NCBI GenBank assembly: GCA_947044405.1
Contig: CAMRHE010000197.1
Span: 992,001-1,056,000, forward strand
Direction: 5' to 3'
Origin: Leptodactylus fallax
Lineage: Eukaryota > Chordata > Amphibia > Anura > Leptodactylidae
DNA: 64,000 bases
This document shows positions 44,205 through 55,354 of this stretch, piece after piece (position 1 is the first letter of the stretch; every line of letters starts with the position of its first letter). A model generated the notes under the pieces. It ran no database searches. It was not told where the DNA came from and was given only the letters and a program-made list of their open reading frames with translations. The position numbers and the translations under genes are program-made.

Positions 44205-44425
44205 AGGTGCATCTCAATAAATTTGAATATATTTGAAAAGTTAATTTATTTCAGTAATTCAGTTCAAAGAGTGACCTCCTATATTTTATGGATTCATTAC
44301 ACAATGTGCAATCTATTTTGGGCATTTATTTCTTTGAATGTTGATGATGATTATGGCTTACAGCTAATGAAAACCTAAAAGTTACTATCTCAGAAAAAGT
44401 TGAATATTGTAGACTTAGTGATGAT
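44205..44425 (+). repeat. Broken Tc1-type MITE, left arm
   Basis: It begins CAGGTGCATCTCAATAAATTTG, the end found at 36272. At 45205-45275 the words ACACATTGTGTAATGAATCC and ATAAAATATA mirror 44283-44310, so the right arm may lie beyond the solo LTR. Confidence 0.65.
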
Positions 44426-44653
44426 GCAGCAGTGCTCAGTAATAGAAGAAAACGCCCCCTGCGCTCCAAGATCCTCATTTGAATAAAGAATAAAAGTGAT
44501 TTTTCTACACATCCCTGGGGCTCTGAAACATAAGAAAGTTATTGTTTTTATTATGTTAACAGCATCTACAGCACTATTGGAGCGGTTTAAAGTAGCTGGG
44601 AGCAGTGATAGACTCCCTACAAGCAACTGGAATAACTGCTTCCTTGAGAGGAT

Positions 44654-45204
44654 TGTCAAGAAAAGGCTCTTAGAGTCCTAATGCTCGACCCAGCACCAGT
44701 CCCTACCTACTTCCTCAACTACCCTAGGCAGTAGAGGACAACTGGGCTACAGTCCTTTCCTACAATGTGAGTGTATACACAAAACGCAGACAAGACAAAC
44801 AGACACGGGGAAGCGAGAGAGCCAAGGGTCAGAACCAATCGGGCAGTGCAGTACAAAATCGGAACCAGAAGAAGAGTCAAAAGAAAAGGTCAGAAATATT
44901 ATATCAGTAAACAGATAATAGCCAGCACGCTCAGAGAAGCTAATAGCAAGCATCAAAGAGTGGTCTGGAAAACTATATAAAGGGAATCCGCCCTAGGCTG
45001 GATTGGCAAGGAGGAATGTCAATCAAATAGCTACTAACTTTAACTCCTTAGAAACCAAAGGAACTAATAGCACTGGCTGGACTAACACACAGCAACGAAT
45101 ACTCAGCTGTGCTAAAACAACAGGAGCAAAGAATCACAAGTGAACACGCCTCCTGTGCCGTAACATGCGACCGGAGGATGGCGCAGAGGCCCAAAGATGT
45201 TACA
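44654..45204 (-). repeat. Solo gypsy LTR, 551 bp
   Basis: It starts TGTCAAGAAAAGG and ends GATGTTACA. The order of motifs matches the 652-bp LTRs at 14935 and 16769: the CCCTAGGCAGTAGAGGACAAC region, then AACGCAGACAAGAC, AGGAATGTCAATC, and ACACGCCTCCTGTGCC with CGACCGGAGGATGGCGC. It is diverged from them, has no internal region and shows no clear target duplication. Confidence 0.75.
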
Positions 45205-45789
45205 CACACATTGTGTAATGAATCCATAAAATATATGATCTATATTTTATAAATAAATTCTTAAAAAATCAGACAATGTGATTTTCTAGATATGTTTGCT
45301 CATTTTGTCTCTCATAGTTGAGGTCTACCTATGATGTCAATTACAGGCCTCTCTCATCTTTTTAAGTGGGAGAACGTACACAATTGGTGGCTGACTAAAT
45401 ACTTTTTTTCCCCACTGTAAATGAGATTTTGTTTAACTGGCAGCGGAAAAAAAGCAGCGTTGTCAAAAACCCATGCATTTGTAAAAACACAGCATGTTAA
45501 TTTTAGTTACACAATTGCGACTGTTTTCCTCACATATTTAACGGGAAGAAAAACAGCAAAATTCAATGAAAAACACTGCAGAAAAAAACGCAATGCGTTT
45601 TGGCTGCGTTTTTTAGCTGCATTTCACTATGTGTGGTCATAGTTTAAAGGTCTTTTCTTTTTTCTAACTTTCTGGGGAAAAGATTGTGATAAAAAAGGGA
45701 AAAGCTAAGAAAAATGTATTTTATTACCAATGCAAAAAATGTTCTAAGGATTCATGTTATAATATTGATGTTTGGCTTTTCACTATTAG

Positions 45790-45897
45790 ATTGTCCCAGC
45801 AAAACAGATGAGCCAATGGAAGAGTCAGGAGAAGAAAACAGTGTTTTTACAGTCCAGTTCACAGAACAGCCCATCCTTGAAAACAATTTTCAGTCAG
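45790..45897 (+). CDS. RIGI: RIGI exon 5 (CARD2-helicase linker)
   Basis: The split Asp codon continues from exon 4. The exon reads CPSKTDEPMEESGEENSVFT, then VQFTEQPILENNFQS, an acidic flexible linker like the human EDLEDKMETSD region. The acceptor is CACTATTAG and the donor is TCAG|GTGATT. Sequence conservation is low here, so the call rests on phase, composition and position. Confidence 0.85.
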
Positions 45898-46138
45898 GTG
45901 ATTGATTTTGGTTTATATTTCATTTCATATTTATTATATAAAATATTCTAAAACATTATATAATTGCAATTTTGTATGATATTAAAGGATTGTCCAAAGA
46001 TGAAAATCCCTCCATGCTGCATCCACAGATCTCAGCAGCACTGCATGTAATTCTCATAGCAGCACTCAGTTCAGTTTAGTTCCCCGCCTCCTTCCCAGCT
46101 TGTGCAATCTACAAAACGCCCATACATTGCACAGTTTG

Positions 46139-47420
46139 TTATTATTTTTATTGTTATTATTATTATTTATTTTTTTGAGCATCATTAATGCCATTGTGCT
46201 GTACTTACACACGTGGACAGAAATGATGGTTCCCTTAACTTAATATTTTGTTACACAACCTTTTGAGGCAATCACTGCAATCAAACGATTCCTGTAACTG
46301 TCAATGAGACTTCTGCACCTCTCAACAGGTATTTTGGCCCACTCCTCAAGAGCAAACTGCTTCAGTTGTCTCGGGTTTGAAGGGTGCCTTTTCCAGACGG
46401 CATGTTTCAGGTCCTTCCAAAGATGCTCAATACAATTTGGGTCAGGGCTCAGAAGGCCACTTCAGAATAGTCCAATGTTTTCCTCTTAGCCAGTCTTGGG
46501 TGTTTTTAGCTGTGTGTTTTGGGTCATTATCCTGTTGCAAGACCCATGACCTGCAACTGAGACCAAGCTTTCTGACACTGGGCAGCACATTTCTCTCTAG
46601 AATCCCTTGATAGTCTTGAGATTTCATTGTACCCTGCACAGATTCAAGACACCCTGTGCCAGATTCAGCAAAGCAGCCTCAGAACATAACAGAGCCTCCT
46701 CCATGTTTCACAGTAGGGACAGTGTTCTTTTCAAGATATGCTTCATTTTTCCATCAGCTCTAAATTAGAGCTGATGTGCCTTGCTAAAAATTTCGATTTT
46801 TGTCTCATCTGTCCATAGGACATTCTCCCAGAAGCTTTGTGGCTTGTGATCATGAAGTTTATATATTATTACTTTTGTCAGATTCAAGTTATCTCTGTGA
46901 CCATTGTGGGTTTTTCTTTCATTAAACGAGGGGTACCAACAATTTTGTCCATGTGTGTATGAAAAGGGTTTACTCACATAATACAAAGCAAAAAACAAAA
47001 CTAACTGAGTAACCAACTGCCACAATGGGAGAGAGGACCTTGCTCACATTGACTTACAATCTGCAAGGGAACGGAAAGACGACAGTAGGTGAGGGTAGAA
47101 GCTGTTCAGATGACGGTGTAGTGGAAACACAGTTGTTGGAGGTTGCAGGCTTTCCTGAAGAGGTAGTGAGTTCCGAAGTATAGTGGATGCATGAGAGAAA
47201 TCTTAGAGGTGGTTGTGCAAGGAGCAGGTAAGAGCAGACTGAAGAAGAAAGTTTATAATAGGTCAAAGATGTATGACGGGGACAGGTTGTAGACAGCCTT
47301 GTATGTCAGCGTTAATTCGCTGGGCAATGAAGGGATTAACCAAGGGCTGGATTAACCAAGCAGCAGAGTTGAGGATGGATTGGAGAGTGTTTGTTTTCTG
47401 GGAGGGCACAGAGTTTTCTA
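46139..47420 (-). repeat. L2 LINE 3' end, split by a Tc1 transposon
   Basis: (TTA)n with ATCATTAATGCCATTGTGCT at 46140-46200 matches the L2 tail at 32344-32400. Sequence at 46960-47400, including GGAGGTTGCAGGCTTTCCTG and GACAGGTTGTAGACAGCCTT, matches 32580-32840. The gap is a Tc1 copy at 46208-46957. Confidence 0.8.
46208..46957 (-). mobile_element. Degenerate Tc1-like transposon, 750 bp
   Basis: The ends CACACGTGGACAGAAATG and CAATTTTGTCCATGTGTG are inverted and flanked by TA. Minus-strand frames keep PQSFWENVLWTDETKIEIFS, holding the first catalytic Asp, and CRSWVLQQDNDPKHTAKNTQ, holding the second, followed by DWLRGKHWTILKWPS. The N-terminal region and much of the centre are deleted. It is the parent type of the MITE at 43931. 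Confidence 0.88.
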
Positions 47421-47626
47421 ACTGTGGACTAGTCTTTAAATGTCAGTATGCGACACAGCTAAATATAAAATCCAATTATAACCATTGTATTTTTTGAAAA
47501 GAGAAGCTGGCCTTTATGATAATAGTTGGCTTTTCATAGCACGTAGGATTTAAGCTTCTGGTGTATTCAACAGTATTATTTAATATTTCAGCAACTTCTA
47601 TATATTTTTTTATACTTATATTTTAG

Positions 47627-47677
47627 CTTATCCGGTTCTGGCCAATGGCACTGGAGCTGCAATTCCTCAGTTTATAA
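47627..47677 (+). CDS. RIGI: RIGI exon 6 (short linker exon)
   Basis: This 51-base exon encodes AYPVLANGTGAAIPQFI between a split Ala codon and a split Ser codon. The acceptor is TATATTTTAG and the donor is A|GTAAGT, a strong consensus. Phase agrees with exons 5 and 7. The sequence itself is not conserved enough to prove it, and it could be alternatively spliced. Its exclusion would keep the frame (51 is a multiple of 3). Confidence 0.78.
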   Translation, partial: LIRFWPMALELQFLSL

Positions 47678-48647
47678 GTAAGTATTAATATATATTTAAT
47701 GAAACTAGTAATTACTGCAGTAACCCGTTCTTGTAATGGAATTACCTATATTGTAATCCTCTATTCCCTTACGTCCTACAGCAGCACAATATGGGGTATT
47801 CCTGCCCCTGTGTGTTGGTAGGACAGGCGGAACTTTTAATTAACATAAATTATGCATGACTACGCTACCCTATAAGAGAGCAAAGGGACCTCCCCCCCTT
47901 GTGTTTTTTTCTGTCCTGTGTGGTGGGACAGGTGGAGGGAGGTCTTTTTTTCCTCCCATGTTTTGTTTTTCCCCTAAAGTTTGTAACTTCCTTTGGGGAG
48001 TCATCTTTACACCTCTCTTCTCTTCTGTGGAAAAGAAGAGGGGTTTTATTCAGGCAGTTTTTTTGTGCTAGCCAAGCTTTCAACTGTCACTCTGAAAAGG
48101 TTGATTTCAGTAGTTCATGCAGCTGTAGTTGCATGCTGCATGTTCAAAGGCCGGTATGCAGGCCACTTGTGCAGCCTTGAGGTGGAGCATTGCTGTTTCA
48201 CTTACCTTTTTTTGTGCCTAGCCAAGCTTGCAACCTTTGCTTTGAAAAGGTTGATTTCAGTAGTACATGCAGCGGTGGTTGCATGCTGCATGTTTAAAGT
48301 CCTGTAGTGTAGGCCACTTGTGCAGCCTTGATGTGGGGCATTACCGTTTCACTTACCTTACAAGCTCTGCGGCCGCCAGAAGTGACGTCAGTCACTTTGT
48401 TCCTCCGGAACCTTTGTTTGTGTTCCGGTTTTCCGGGGACTGAACTCTCGGTCGGACTTTTTGCGGCTTAGTTTCCTCCTTTTGCAAGTTTATATTTGCT
48501 GAGCCTCTTTTCTGGCATCGGTCTGTATATTTTTAGCTTAATTTTCTGTACAAGGAATTAAGCTTTGCAAAATTTGCGGGGGGAAGGTTTTTTTTGTGAG
48601 CACTACTTGCTCATTCCTCCTCCCCTCCTATAGAAGCCTTCATCTCA

Positions 48648-49700
48648 GTGCAGGAGATGGCTTGTCTCTTAGTGAGGAAGGCCTCAGTACTTCACTTGGA
48701 TTACTGTTCTTGCTGCTGCAGCTCTGGGCAGCACGGTGGCTCAGTGGTTAGCACTTGCAGTACTAGAGTCCTGGGTTCAAGTCCTGCAAGGAGTTTGAAA
48801 AAAAAAAAGTTTGTATGCAGTGTGACACACTGTGAAGCTATTGAAGATTTCCAGATGATTGACGAAACGCTTTCATCTGATGATACCTTGGAAAATTCCA
48901 CTCTCTTTCATCCTGAGAAGATAAATAGGCTGCTGAAGTCCATCTGGTCAAGAGACTGTGATGTTGACGGGGAAGCCTCCTGTTCCACCTCTAGTGGACA
49001 AGTCACTGGAAAGACTCATGCTTGCAGAATGGAATCATCCGGAAAGAGCTCCCATATATTCCAGAAGATTTAGAACCTTGTTCTCTATTCCGGAGGCTCA
49101 GCGGGATCGGTGGGGCCTCCCACCTAAAGTGGATGATGTATGGTGGTCCCAGTGGATGATGGTTCTAACCTCCAGGACCCCATGGATAGACACATAGAGA
49201 GTACCTTTAGGAAGGTTTATTCTCTGGTCTCCGGTCAGACTTCCATGGCTATTGCCTCTAATGAAGTCTCAAGCATCTCCTAGCTTTTTTTAGTTCAGTT
49301 TCCTTGTTGGCAGATTATTTAGCCGAAGTCTCCCAACATCATTTAAGGCTGGCGGCCAAATCTTTGGCCCTTTCTACGGCAGCTAGAAGGCTGCTATGGT
49401 TGAAACCCTGAAGAGCGGATAATGCCTCCAAGTTCTACCTTTGTTCTCTACCCTTTGAGCCGGGTAAGCTTTGGCAGAAGCCTGGATGAGATTATGGAAG
49501 ACCTTAAAAGGGTAAGACTCTGCCTCAGGCCTTTAGAGGCAGGTCAAGATCTTCCGGCCGGGGTAGAGGTTACCAGCCTCAACCCAGACCTCATTTCCAG
49601 AGAAGTCCTAGAGATCAGCCTAGGGGTTCTGGATGAAGGTTCCCCAAGGATGAGGACAAAAAGAAGCCTAGCTTGACATCGGCTACCTTCTTCCTGTGGC
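48648..49700 (+). pseudogene. DIRS gag-like region
   Basis: Overlapping broken frames carry TLENSTLFHPEKINRLLKSI, then PPVPPLVDKSLERLMLAEWN and HPERAPIYSRRFRTLFSIPE, followed by a region with RLCLRPLEA. The KPPVPPLVDK-type motif is common in the first reading frame of amphibian DIRS elements. A SINE fragment (48727-48807) interrupts it. Confidence 0.6.
48727..48807 (+). repeat. SINE head with poly(A), inserted in DIRS gag
   Basis: GGGCAGCACGGTGGCTCAGT, then GGTTAGCAC, GGGTTCAAGTCC and a run of 11 A. It contains the tRNA-like head of the SINE at 8790 and 35118 but not its body or tail. Confidence 0.75.
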
Positions 49701-49781
49701 CGAGACTCCTGTTGGAGGTCGGTTTTCTCACTTTTACACTGTCTGGCAGGAAAAAAATTTAGGACCCTTGGGTCTTGCAGA

Positions 49782-51224
49782 TTGTTCAGCAAGGTTATGC
49801 GATCGAGTTTCTCAGCTGCTTCAGGATCGATTCGTCATAACCTGCTCCCTTCCTGCGGCTCAGTAGGATATATTGGAATGCTCCATTCACGATTACATCC
49901 GCAAGGGGGCTTTGGAAGAGTTCCCCCCCTTGGAGGAAGGATCTACTCCCCAGTTCTGGTGCCAGAACCATCAGGCAGCTGGAGAATGATTATAGACTTA
50001 AGATATCTGAATCGCTTCATAAAGAAAAAACATTTTCGTATGGAGACCGTAAAATCCGTTACATCCTTTTTCAACAGGTCGAATTTTTTCGTCACCTTAG
50101 ATCTAAAAGGATGCCTATCTGCATGTCCCAATATATCCTCCGCACAGGAAGCATCTTCAGTTTGCAGCCCTGCCTTGGCATCACTTCAGCTCCTCATACC
50201 TTCATCAAAGTTGTAGCTCCTATAGCCGCCTCTCTCAGGCTTCAGGGCCTTATTGTAGTGCCATACCTGGACGATTGGCTAATAAAAGCCCAGTCAGAAT
50301 CTGTTTTGCTCCAGCAGTTACTGATAGCCATTCCCTTCTCCAGAGCTTGGGTTGACTAATAAATTGGGAGAAGTCAGAAGTAGTTCCCTCTACCCGCAGG
50401 AAGTTCCTGGGGTATCTGTTGGACTCAGACCGCATGGAGATTTCCTTAACACCTGCAAGGAAAGATTGATCAAAGCAGTCTGGTTTCTCTTCAGTACACG
50501 CCTGGTATCCATCAGAACATCCATGAGAGGCCTAGGCCTCATGTCATCCTCAGCCATTGCAGTCCCTTGGGCTTTATGGCATTTGCGTCCTCTCCAGATG
50601 GAAGTACTAAAAGCCTGGAACTGTACTCCTCTCGGTCTCGACAAGAAGAGCAAGCTATCTCCCAGTACCCGTCTTTCCCTCAGATGGTGGATTCACCTGA
50701 AAGACGGAATGTCCACGATCCAACCTCGTTGGATCCTGTTGACTACCGATGCATCCCTCTCGGGATGGGGAGCCCACCTGTACGAGAAGATCGGACAAGG
50801 AGTTTGGAGCAGTCTAGAAGAAAAGACCTCTTCCAATTGGAAGGAGCTCAGAGCCATGTACCTGGCACTACTTCATTTTTCTCCTCTCCTCGGAGGGAGA
50901 ACGGTCAAGGTTCGGTCAGACAGCATAACGACTGTAATGTACCTGAACAGACAGGGAGGCACCAGATCATTGTCTCTCCTCAGAGAGACCGATCTGATTT
51001 TTACCTGGGCAGAGGAAAATCTGACCCACTTATCCGCAGTTCACATCAAAGGTTCCCTGAACATAGATGCGGATCAGTTGAGTCGGGGTATTGTCGTATC
51101 AGGAGAATGGTCTCTCAGTCCAGATGTATTCCATCAGATTACCCTGAAGTGGGGTCTCCCAGAAGTAGACCTCATGGCGACCAGACTCAACGCCAAGGTA
51201 GAGACGTTCTGCTCTCTGTATTAG
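49782..51224 (+). pseudogene. DIRS reverse transcriptase and RNase H
   Basis: RT motifs appear across three frames: SGSWRMIIDLRYLNRFIKKK, then FVTLDLKG, APHTFIKVVAPIAASLRLQG and the active site VVPYLDDWLIKAQ. RNase H follows, with ILLTTDASLSGWGAHLYE, SNWKELRAMYLALL, VRSDSITTVMYLNRQGG and SLNIDADQLSRG, showing the Asp and Glu catalytic residues. The YLDDWL form is characteristic of DIRS. Stops near 50357 and frame changes near 50150 disable it. Confidence 0.87.
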
Positions 51225-51236
51225 GATGACTATCCC

Positions 51237-52480
51237 TTGGCAGTGGATGCCCTGTCCATCCCTTGGAGGTTCAGGCTGGCATACATCTTCCCTCTACTTT
51301 CCATGATGCCAAAAGTATTGATGAAAGTCAGACAGGACCAAGTTTCTGTGATACCCTTTATACCATTCTGGCCAAAAAAGGATTTGGTTTGCCCAGCTCA
51401 TGTACATAAGTCAAGGGACATATTGGAGGCTTCCCCCCACCCAGAACCTGGTTTCCCAAGGAACTCAGAAGCACCAGGATCTGAGGAGATTCAACCTGAC
51501 AGCCTGGAGGTTGACCAGTCCTTACGGAGATTTAGTGGACTGCCAGAAGCCGTCTTGAAGACCCTTTCCTGTGCCAGAGCAGAGTCTACCCAGAAAAGCT
51601 ACCATAGGATAGGTAATATCTTCAAGCAGTGGTGCTCCAGAAGAGGAGCTGATAGTTCAAACCTTACTACGGCAGAAATTGGGATTTTCTTCAAGGCGGC
51701 TAGGATTCAGGCCTTTCTCTTGCTACACTGAGGGTACAGGTTTCAGTCTTATCTGCCTGTTTAGGCAGATGATTGTCCCAGGATTCTCTTATTGCTGGGT
51801 TCCTTAAGGGCTCTACCAGACGTAGACCGGTGGTCTCAGCTCCTGTTCCCCAGTGGGATCTCTCGACTGTTCTTTCAGGTCTTTGTGGTCCTCCTTTTTG
51901 AACCTTTGGAGGATATAGATCTTAAATTTCTTGCCTTTAAAACCACCTTTCTATTAGCCATCACTTCAGCCAAAAGGGTGAGTATGCTCCAGGCTTTTTC
52001 TTCCAAGGAACCTTATATATCATTTTTTGGATATGGTCCAACTTAGGTTTCTTCTTGGATTTAACTCTAAGGTGCCTTCCCGTGCCAATATTAACCAATT
52101 AGTCTTTACCCGTGTTTTTTCCAGCCCCTTCCTCTGAAGAGGAGAAAAAAAAAAAATTTCACACACTAGTTGTTGTGAGATGTCTCCAGATTTGCCTCTT
52201 GCATACATGTTCCTTTAGGAGAGCCGAGAATCCTTGTCAACATGTATGGTCTCAGGGCTTCCAAACCTACTTTGTCTAGGTGGATCAAGGAGGCAATCGA
52301 GGTCTCTTTTTTTGCTCAGGGGTTAGTTCCACCTGAATTTTGTACAGCCCATTCAACCAGAGCTGTATCAACCTCTTGGGCTGAGAACCGGACCTTACCG
52401 CTGGATCAGATCTGTGCAGCTGCTTCTTAGTCATCTCACCTAACCTTTGTAAAACATTATCGACTAGATGTTCGGAGTTC
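51237..52480 (+). pseudogene. DIRS tyrosine recombinase
   Basis: The N-terminal helical domain reads CARAESTQKSYHRIGNIFKQ then WCSRRGAD. The catalytic domain contains FLLAITSAKRVSMLQAFS, with the first Arg, then AHSTRAVSTSWAE, the HxxR box, then DQICAAAS, a stop, and FVKHYRLDV with the nucleophilic Tyr. The recombinase would insert the circular DNA intermediate. Several frameshifts and at least one stop inactivate it. Confidence 0.85.
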
Positions 52481-52989
52481 TGTGGCGACTGCCTTTGGAC
52501 AGTCAGGCCTAGGTGTTGTAGAGCAGGGAAACCCTCCCTAAGGGAATTACTTGCTATATCCCCATATTGTGCTGCTGTAGGACGTAAGGGAATCATTAAT
52601 TATGATGTTAATCTGTTTTTCCTTAGTCCTAACAGCAGCACAAGCTTCCCTCCCTAAACTTAGAAATTTTTACTTTATAACTTACACAAGGGAGGGAGGT
52701 CCCTTTGCCCTCTTATATGGTAGCGTAGTCATGCATAATTTATGTTAATTAAAAGTTCCACCTGTCCTACCAACACACAGGGGCAGGAATACCCCATATT
52801 GTGCTGCTGTTAGGACTAAGGGAAAACAGATTAACGTCATAATCAACGATTGAAAGAGTAATCGAATACATGTGTAACTGTAATGTCTGACACTTCTAGT
52901 CTGTATGCAAACCTGTTACTGATCCTCAATCAAAATGGTATGCCTCTAGTGTAAAAAGAACAAAATAACAAAAACACAGACTATTCACT

Positions 52990-53490
52990 TTGAGTATACT
53001 CACTTTGTAAATAAAAATTGTAATGACCCTATAAGACCCTATGCAAGAGCCTGTTCCTTATGGTGTTCTTAACAAGTTGCTGAACATCTCGATGTCCCAC
53101 AACCATCACGTTAAAAGAGCAGATTCTGAACAATTTGCCAACCTCGCCCCATCCTTGTTTGTGAATGACTGAGCCTTTTGGGGATGCTCCCTTTATACCC
53201 AATCATGACACTCACCTGTTTCCAATTAACCTGTTCACCTCTGGAATGCTGCAAACAGGGTTTTTTTTGAGCATTCCTCAACTTTCCCAATGTTTTGTTG
53301 CCCTTGTCCTAGCTTTTTTGGAACGTGTTGCAGGCATCAAATTCAAAATGAATGAATATTTGCAAACAACCAATAAAGTTTGTCGGTTTGAACATTAAAT
53401 ATCTTGTCTTTGTAGTGTATTCAATTGAATATAGGTTGAAAAGGATTTGCAAATCATTGTATTCATTAGAATTTGGGTTGTATATTATTA
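52990..53490. repeat. DNA-transposon end-like repeat fragment
   Basis: The order TTTGGGGATGCTCCCTTTAT, CACCTGTTTCCAATTAACCT, TTTTTTGGAACGTGTTGCAG and GGATTTGCAAATCATTGTAT is familiar from a dispersed vertebrate repeat, probably a class II element end. I cannot name its family. 52852-52989 is unassigned. Confidence 0.4.
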
Positions 53491-53692
53491 AGTGATAGGA
53501 ATTGGAAAGTCCAGATACGTATGAGGTGATCCTTTTTTAACATTTCCACCCTATTTTTAACAGATCATAAATAAAAAAAAAAGTTTAATATGCTTGGGGG
53601 CGGTGGTAAACGCCCTTTAGAAACTGAATTTTATTTTGCCTTTTTCTGGTTCCACGATGGATTAGAAAAACAGAAAATAAGTATAAAAAAAC

Positions 53693-54047
53693 ATATATTT
53701 CACAACTAACACGGAACTAACAAAACTCTCCACAGATCATGGTACCTCCCTTGATATTCCATGACATATGTGATACATATATCACAATTATAAAACCCAT
53801 TTCTGACAGTCATACCCCAGTGGTCGGTATAACTTTCTTTGTTCTCTGTTCCCTTCAGTTTCTTTTTTTGTGACTGTCTCCAATGTGTTTTGTAATTGTG
53901 AGATATGTATTTACTATTTATTGATATTTATTATAAATTGCTGATAGTGTTGATTGATGAAATACTTGTAGATAATAGTTTTGGTAGGTATCATGATCTG
54001 CAGTGGGTCTTGTTAGTTCTGTGTTGGTTGTGAAATATATATGTTAT
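53693..54047. mobile_element. MITE-like inverted repeat, about 355 bp
   Basis: ATATATTTCACAACTAACAC with GGAACTAACAAAACTC (53693-53735) is mirrored at 54000-54047 (GTGTTGGTTGTGAAATATAT). The arms agree at most positions over about 50 bases including AGATCATGGTACCT. No gene lies inside. Confidence 0.75.
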
Positions 54048-54201
54048 TCACACTTATTTGATTTCTAATAAAAATTATACATGTACTTAAATTATATTTT
54101 ATGTTGTGCTGTTTCGTCTATATTGGCGATCTGATTGTTAAGCCACAGCACATTGTTATGACTGTTGTTGGACCTGGAACTATAGGTGTGGTATAACCAC
54201 T

Positions 54202-54344
54202 TCTAGTCTATGGTTCCCTTGTAACTGAAGGCACCAACTAATTTCAGCTGGGTATCATTACTGGCCAGTAAAACTGCATGGCCAGTAATAAAATCCAGCT
54301 GAAATTAGTTGGTGCTTTCACTTACAAGGAACCATAGACTAGAT
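54202..54344. repeat. Long perfect-like hairpin, 143 bp
   Basis: TCTAGTCTATGGTTCCCTTG, GTGGCACC-like AAGGCACCAACTAATTTCAG and ATTACTGGCCAGTA are mirrored on the right side, ending CAAGGAACCATAGACTAGA. The arms are about 65 bases with few mismatches and a short loop. Its terminal TCTAG is symmetrical. Confidence 0.85.
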
Positions 54345-54954
54345 GGGGCTTTAGCCACATCCACGTACCCTGTGTATCACCATCCTTATGCAATGCACTG
54401 TTGTGTCAAAATATAGGGCAAAGCTTCTTTATAAGGTACATGAGGACAAACAATGTTTCCATAAATGACATAAAACCTATGTCTCTAGATTTCTAGATAT
54501 ATCTTTATTTTTAGTACTATCTACTGTATCTGTAAGGTAATCTGCTGTTCATATTTAATGGCAATTAACACTCCATGACTGTGTTGTGGTTGCAAAAACA
54601 TGGACTGCTTGTTGTCCGAGTTTAATTTTTTTTCAGAGGTCCAAGTTTAGGATGTGTTTTGTCTGTGGGTTGCCAACCATTATTTCACACACGGTGGGCA
54701 TCTGTGTACTCTCTGTCATTTTTACAGACCGAATGGTCCAAAGTAGTACATGTATGTTGTTTTTTTTTCAAGCACCGTTAGATACATTTATTAAAATCAA
54801 TAGGACCATGTGCTGTCTATGGAGAACCTGAACATAAAATTCTATGCATATGTTTTTTCTCATTAGTCTAACTTAATCTCTCTTGGTTCATTGGATTGGC
54901 ATATAACTCTTTTTTTCTATAATGTCTAATTATTTTGTAACTTTTATATGTCAG

Positions 54955-55059
54955 GTTCCTCTCGCAAACCAATTAAAGATATGAAGCTGAGAAATTATCA
55001 GGAAGAACTGGCTCAGCCTGCATACAATGGCAAGAATACAATCATATGTGCTCCAACAG
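54955..55059 (+). CDS. RIGI: RIGI exon 7 (Hel1 start, Q-like motif and P-loop start)
   Basis: The frame [20 protein letters not shown], then [15 protein letters not shown], matches the start of the helicase core (human [20 protein letters not shown], then IICAPTG). The acceptor is ATATGTCAG and the donor is AACAG|GTCAGT. It carries the first half of the Walker A motif. Confidence 0.97.
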
Positions 55060-55182
55060 GTCAGTATGCTAAAAATGACATTTTAAGACTGTTTTAAGCT
55101 AGGGACTTACAGAGTGAGTTCGCAGCGGAATTGCTGGCAGCTAAGCCTCTGCAATGTACAGTAGCTGTGTAGTGGATGGGAT

Positions 55183-55354
55183 TTAAGGGGGTTGTGCAGG
55201 ACTGCCTTCTTGTCAGGAAGTGATCTCATGTCCATTGGTCAAATGGCAATGCTACATCTCCGCCCTATTAAAATGAATGGACCAATGGACATGATATCAC
55301 TTCCTGAGAAGAATAAAGATGCCATGTTTTTGAAGTCATGCACATCCCCTTTAA
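55183..55354. mobile_element. TTAA-flanked MITE, 172 bp
   Basis: It begins TTAAGGGGGTTGTGCAGG and ends GCACATCCCCTTTAA. Inside, TCAGGAAGTGATCTCATGTC with CATTGG pairs with CCAATGGACATGATATCACT. It is non-coding. The remainder of intron 7 shows no gene. Confidence 0.82.

Larger units (their letters stand above)
47762..52851 (+). mobile_element. DIRS-type retrotransposon, about 5.1 kb, decayed
   Basis: This retrotransposon replicates through reverse transcription and inserts with a tyrosine recombinase. Inverted terminal repeats of about 130 bp lie at 47765-47895 and 52695-52825 (CAGCAGCACAATATGGGGTA and its complement). The internal complementary region at about 52545-52665 joins copies of both ends (GCTGCTGTAGGACGTAAGGG, then CCTTAGTCCTAACAGCAGC), as in DIRS1. 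Between them are gag-like, RT, RNase H and recombinase frames, all with frameshifts or stops. It lies in RIGI intron 6. Confidence 0.9.

Noticed and set aside
47856..48307. Overlapping small frames with Cys- and Val-rich sequence at the left end of the DIRS element.
   Set aside because: They come from duplicated leader DNA (a block near 48060-48180 is repeated near 48210-48340) and have no conserved motif.
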